Made by a program: the position numbers and the translations under genes. The notes under the pieces are model-generated. The model was not told the DNA's origin. It did no database searches and worked only from the letters and a program-made list of their open reading frames with translations. Positions 23,493-25,033 of a stretch of 25,033 bases of DNA are shown piece after piece. The DNA comes from JADZEJ01 sp964426815 (GTDB lineage Bacteria; Patescibacteriota; Patescibacteriia; 2-12-FULL-60-25): the NCBI GenBank assembly GCA_964426815.1, contig CAYRRZ010000014.1:1-25033 (forward strand), read 5' to 3'. How positions within the stretch are numbered: position 1 is the first letter of the stretch; every line of letters begins with the position of its first letter.

Positions 23493-25033
23493 ATGTCAGA
23501 GACAATTATTCGCGAGCGTATCATCGAGATGGACTGGGTTTGCCGTTTCTGCAAGCACCGCAATCCGGGGCTCGCCGGAGAGGGCGAAGGCATGACATGC
23601 AAACACTGCGGCCATATCAAGGACGCAGAAGAGTACCTCATGCCGGACGACACCACAGCCGCACCCACCGTCACCGATAAGCGCCTTCTTGAGTTCGCCA
23701 ATGCAGGCGAAAACTGGAAGTGCTCCAAGTGCGGAACGGATACGCGCGCATCCAAGGATGAATGCCAAAACTGCGGCGCCAATCGCTATGGCAAGATAAA
23801 CGATGGTCGTGAAGAGGAAGACGATGGTCAGGAAGAGGACCAAACCACCTCCCCCACGCCACCGACTACGTCTGGCTACAAAGCGCCAGCTACCCTTCAT
23901 CCACCCGCTCATTCCAAAAACGATGCGGAGGCTGATCTTCAAACCATACAAGCCATTCGTGATGGTGCCGATCAGAGCACAAAGATCATCGGCGGCGTAA
24001 TCGTCATCATGACCATCCTGATGATGGGAATCTTCGTGTGGCTCCTCATACCACATAAGACGACCGCCATCGTAAGTGCCGTATCCTGGCACTACATCGA
24101 ACAGCTCGAACAACGCAGCATCAAGCATGGTTCAGGGTGGGGCCACCCGGACAATTCCTTTAACGTGTCCTGTGTGACGCGACAAAAAGGAACCAAAGAT
24201 TGCAATCCTCACGAATGCCATTGCCACGATGTGCCATACGACTGTCGTTGCACCGGTGGGGACACATACCCGTGCAATCCGCGCCCCGTTCCCTATGACT
24301 GCCGCTGCACCGGCGGAGAAACATACGACTGCCGTTGCAAGGAAAAAGAAACATGCGTCCCGCGAAAAAATGGCTCGGCTAGCTGCACAACGCGACGGAC
24401 TTGCGAAACCTGCACCAAACCAAAAAAGTGCGATAGATGCACCAAGACCGAATACGAACAATGTACGCACCCAAAGAAGTGCGACACCTGCACCAAAAAA
24501 GTATGTGACACGTGCTACGATCAATGCCCGGTCTACGACAACTGGTGCGAGTACGACTTCTACGCATGGACGCAAATCCAGCAAGAGGAAACGAGCGGCA
24601 CCAATATGCAAGTTCACTGGTTTGGTCTCCAGGCACGCAATGAAGACCAGCGCGTAAATCGAAGCGAAGAATATTCCTTCACGCTCAAAGCCAGTGACCG
24701 CACCTGGACGGAAAAACCCAAAACCCTTTCACACTTCCAGCGCTTTCCGCTCGGAAAAAAATTCATCGTCGAGTACACCTACGGAGGCACGCACACCGTC
24801 CTCGAACCGACGAATGAATTACCAACGAGCCGCGCAAACAACAAGCCCTACGTACCCGTGGCACCTCGTGGAGATCCGCTAGCGTCGATCCCCACCGCCC
24901 CGGCCCGTCTCAAAGAACACCACATCCACCTCGAACAACTCTCGTTCGACACTCGGATGTGGTTTTTTCGTTTTGTACGTTTAAAACAAAAACACCTCTT
25001 TCGAGGCGTTTTTGTGGCGGGTGCGAAGGGATT
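23493..25033 (+). CDS. Membrane protein with two RanBP2-like zinc fingers and a Cys-rich outer domain; no stop in the window
   Basis: I do not recognise a family. Two zinc fingers lie in the N-terminus: W15-x-C17-x2-C20-x3-N then C36-x2-C39, and W75-x-C77-x2-C80 then C91-x2-C94, close to the RanBP2 pattern W-x-C-x2-C-x10-C-x2-C. An acidic Asp/Glu and Pro/Thr linker (about 102-145) leads to one membrane helix at about 165-186. Residues 227-352 hold about 24 cysteines, including tandem PYDCRCTGG(D/E)TY units and CxxC pairs such as CETC, CDRC and CDTC. A beta-rich tail follows. AAGGAGG lies 5 bases before the ATG; the ATG at 23489 is too close to it. The frame stays open through two terminators and an antisense tRNA end, so the true end is probably near 24905. 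A TAG in another frame (24880-24882) hints at an indel. Confidence 0.7.
   Translation, partial: MSETIIRERIIEMDWVCRFCKHRNPGLAGEGEGMTCKHCGHIKDAEEYLMPDDTTAAPTVTDKRLLEFANAGENWKCSKCGTDTRASKDECQNCGANRYGKINDGREEEDDGQEEDQTTSPTPPTTSGYKAPATLHPPAHSKNDAEADLQTIQAIRDGADQSTKIIGGVIVIMTILMMGIFVWLLIPHKTTAIVSAVSWHYIEQLEQRSIKHGSGWGHPDNSFNVSCVTRQKGTKDCNPHECHCHDVPYDCRCTGGDTYPCNPRPVPYDCRCTGGETYDCRCKEKETCVPRKNGSASCTTRRTCETCTKPKKCDRCTKTEYEQCTHPKKCDTCTKKVCDTCYDQCPVYDNWCEYDFYAWTQIQQEETSGTNMQVHWFGLQARNEDQRVNRSEEYSFTLKASDRTWTEKPKTLSHFQRFPLGKKFIVEYTYGGTHTVLEPTNELPTSRANNKPYVPVAPRGDPLASIPTAPARLKEHHIHLEQLSFDTRMWFFRFVRLKQKHLFRGVFVAGAKG
24920..24968 (+). terminator. Terminator of the zinc-finger/Cys-rich gene
   Basis: CCACATCC (24920-24927) pairs with GGATGTGG (24955-24962), enclosing a second stem TCGAAC (24931-24936) with GTTCGA (24944-24949). 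TTTTTTCGTTTT follows. It lies inside the open frame of the gene. Confidence 0.85.
24988..25013 (-). terminator. Terminator after the tRNA at the window edge
   Basis: AAAACACCTC (24989-24998) pairs with GAGGCGTTTT (25003-25012) with one mismatch across TTTC. On the minus strand it follows the putative tRNA CCA end; it is A/T-flanked on both sides and could work both ways. Confidence 0.6.
25015..25033 (-). tRNA. Probable 3' end of a tRNA, cut by the window edge
   Basis: Read on the minus strand, the last 19 bases are AAT, CCCTT, CGCACCC, G, CCA. This fits the end of a T loop (…AAT), the T-stem 3' arm, a 7-base acceptor arm, a discriminator G and an encoded CCA, followed by a terminator. The amino acid cannot be told. 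Confidence 0.5.

Noticed and set aside
23489..23680. Alternative 63-residue frame beginning at ATG 23489
   Set aside because: The ATG is only one base after AAGGAGG, too close for use, and the frame ends early with no recognisable sequence.
23496..24128. 210-residue minus-strand open frame
   Set aside because: It is antisense to the zinc-finger gene, whose frame has clear zinc motifs, a membrane helix and a ribosome site. The antisense product looks hydrophobic only because it mirrors acidic and Pro/Thr codons.
1..25033. UGA read as glycine (the code of Gracilibacteria and SR1)
   Set aside because: TGA ends several genes at the expected place (kinase, Pro/Ala-rich gene, protease), and conserved glycines in the housekeeping genes use normal codons.
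1..25033. CRISPR arrays, insertion sequences, integrases or phage modules
   Set aside because: I saw no spaced direct repeats of CRISPR type and no transposase or integrase motifs. The holin-like gene is a common chromosomal family and stands without phage genes.

Overview
The window looks like a piece of a Patescibacteria (CPR) genome. The evidence is a set of compact minus-strand operons with very short gaps, a DUF4012 surface protein beside a DUF11-like protein, an RNHCP zinc-ribbon protein, a short methionyl-tRNA synthetase without a C-terminal tRNA-binding domain, and many start codons without a Shine-Dalgarno. The phylum call is an inference from gene content. One 100-base run of N (8675-8774) shows that this is a scaffolded assembly.

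Layout. From 8674 down to 927 one minus-strand operon reads: partial membrane protein, glycosyltransferase, DUF4012 protein, DUF11-like membrane protein, xseA, xseB, 4-TM holin-like protein, terminator. From 12134 down to 8777 run gpmI, mutM, nth, tRNA-Gly, tRNA-Pro and a terminator. From 17747 down to 13280 run an EVE-domain gene, a FecR-domain surface protein, metG and the RNHCP gene. A divergent plus-strand pair (17788-18753) encodes a pterin carbinolamine dehydratase and an anchored hypothetical protein. From 23211 down to 20122 lie a response regulator, a histidine kinase, a long imperfect hairpin that may be an RNA, a small Spy-like exported protein and a DUF1993 gene.

Four solitary plus-strand genes interrupt this backbone, at 137, 12321, 18879 and 23493. 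Each has a TTGACA -35 box exactly 17 bases before its -10, a leader with a purine-rich ribosome site, and its own terminator ending in TTTTTNGTT or similar. Sampled lines inside them are 57-63% G+C, against 40-50% in the minus-strand genes I sampled. They encode a degenerate pentapeptide-type protein, a Pro/Ala-rich single-pass membrane protein, an exported trypsin-like protease, and a single-pass protein with two RanBP2-like zinc fingers inside and about 24 cysteines outside. Three of the four are clearly aimed at the envelope. Two of them (137 and 23493) stay open through their own terminators, so either the sequence carries indels or these mRNAs lack stop codons.

The backbone combines housekeeping (DNA repair, glycolysis, tRNA charging), envelope construction (glycosyltransferase, DUF4012, FecR/Ig-like protein) and envelope sensing (two-component system with a Spy-like neighbour). 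The best candidates for something undescribed are the four-cassette architecture, the zinc-finger/cysteine-rich membrane protein with its structured leader, and the 157-base hairpin next to the two-component system.
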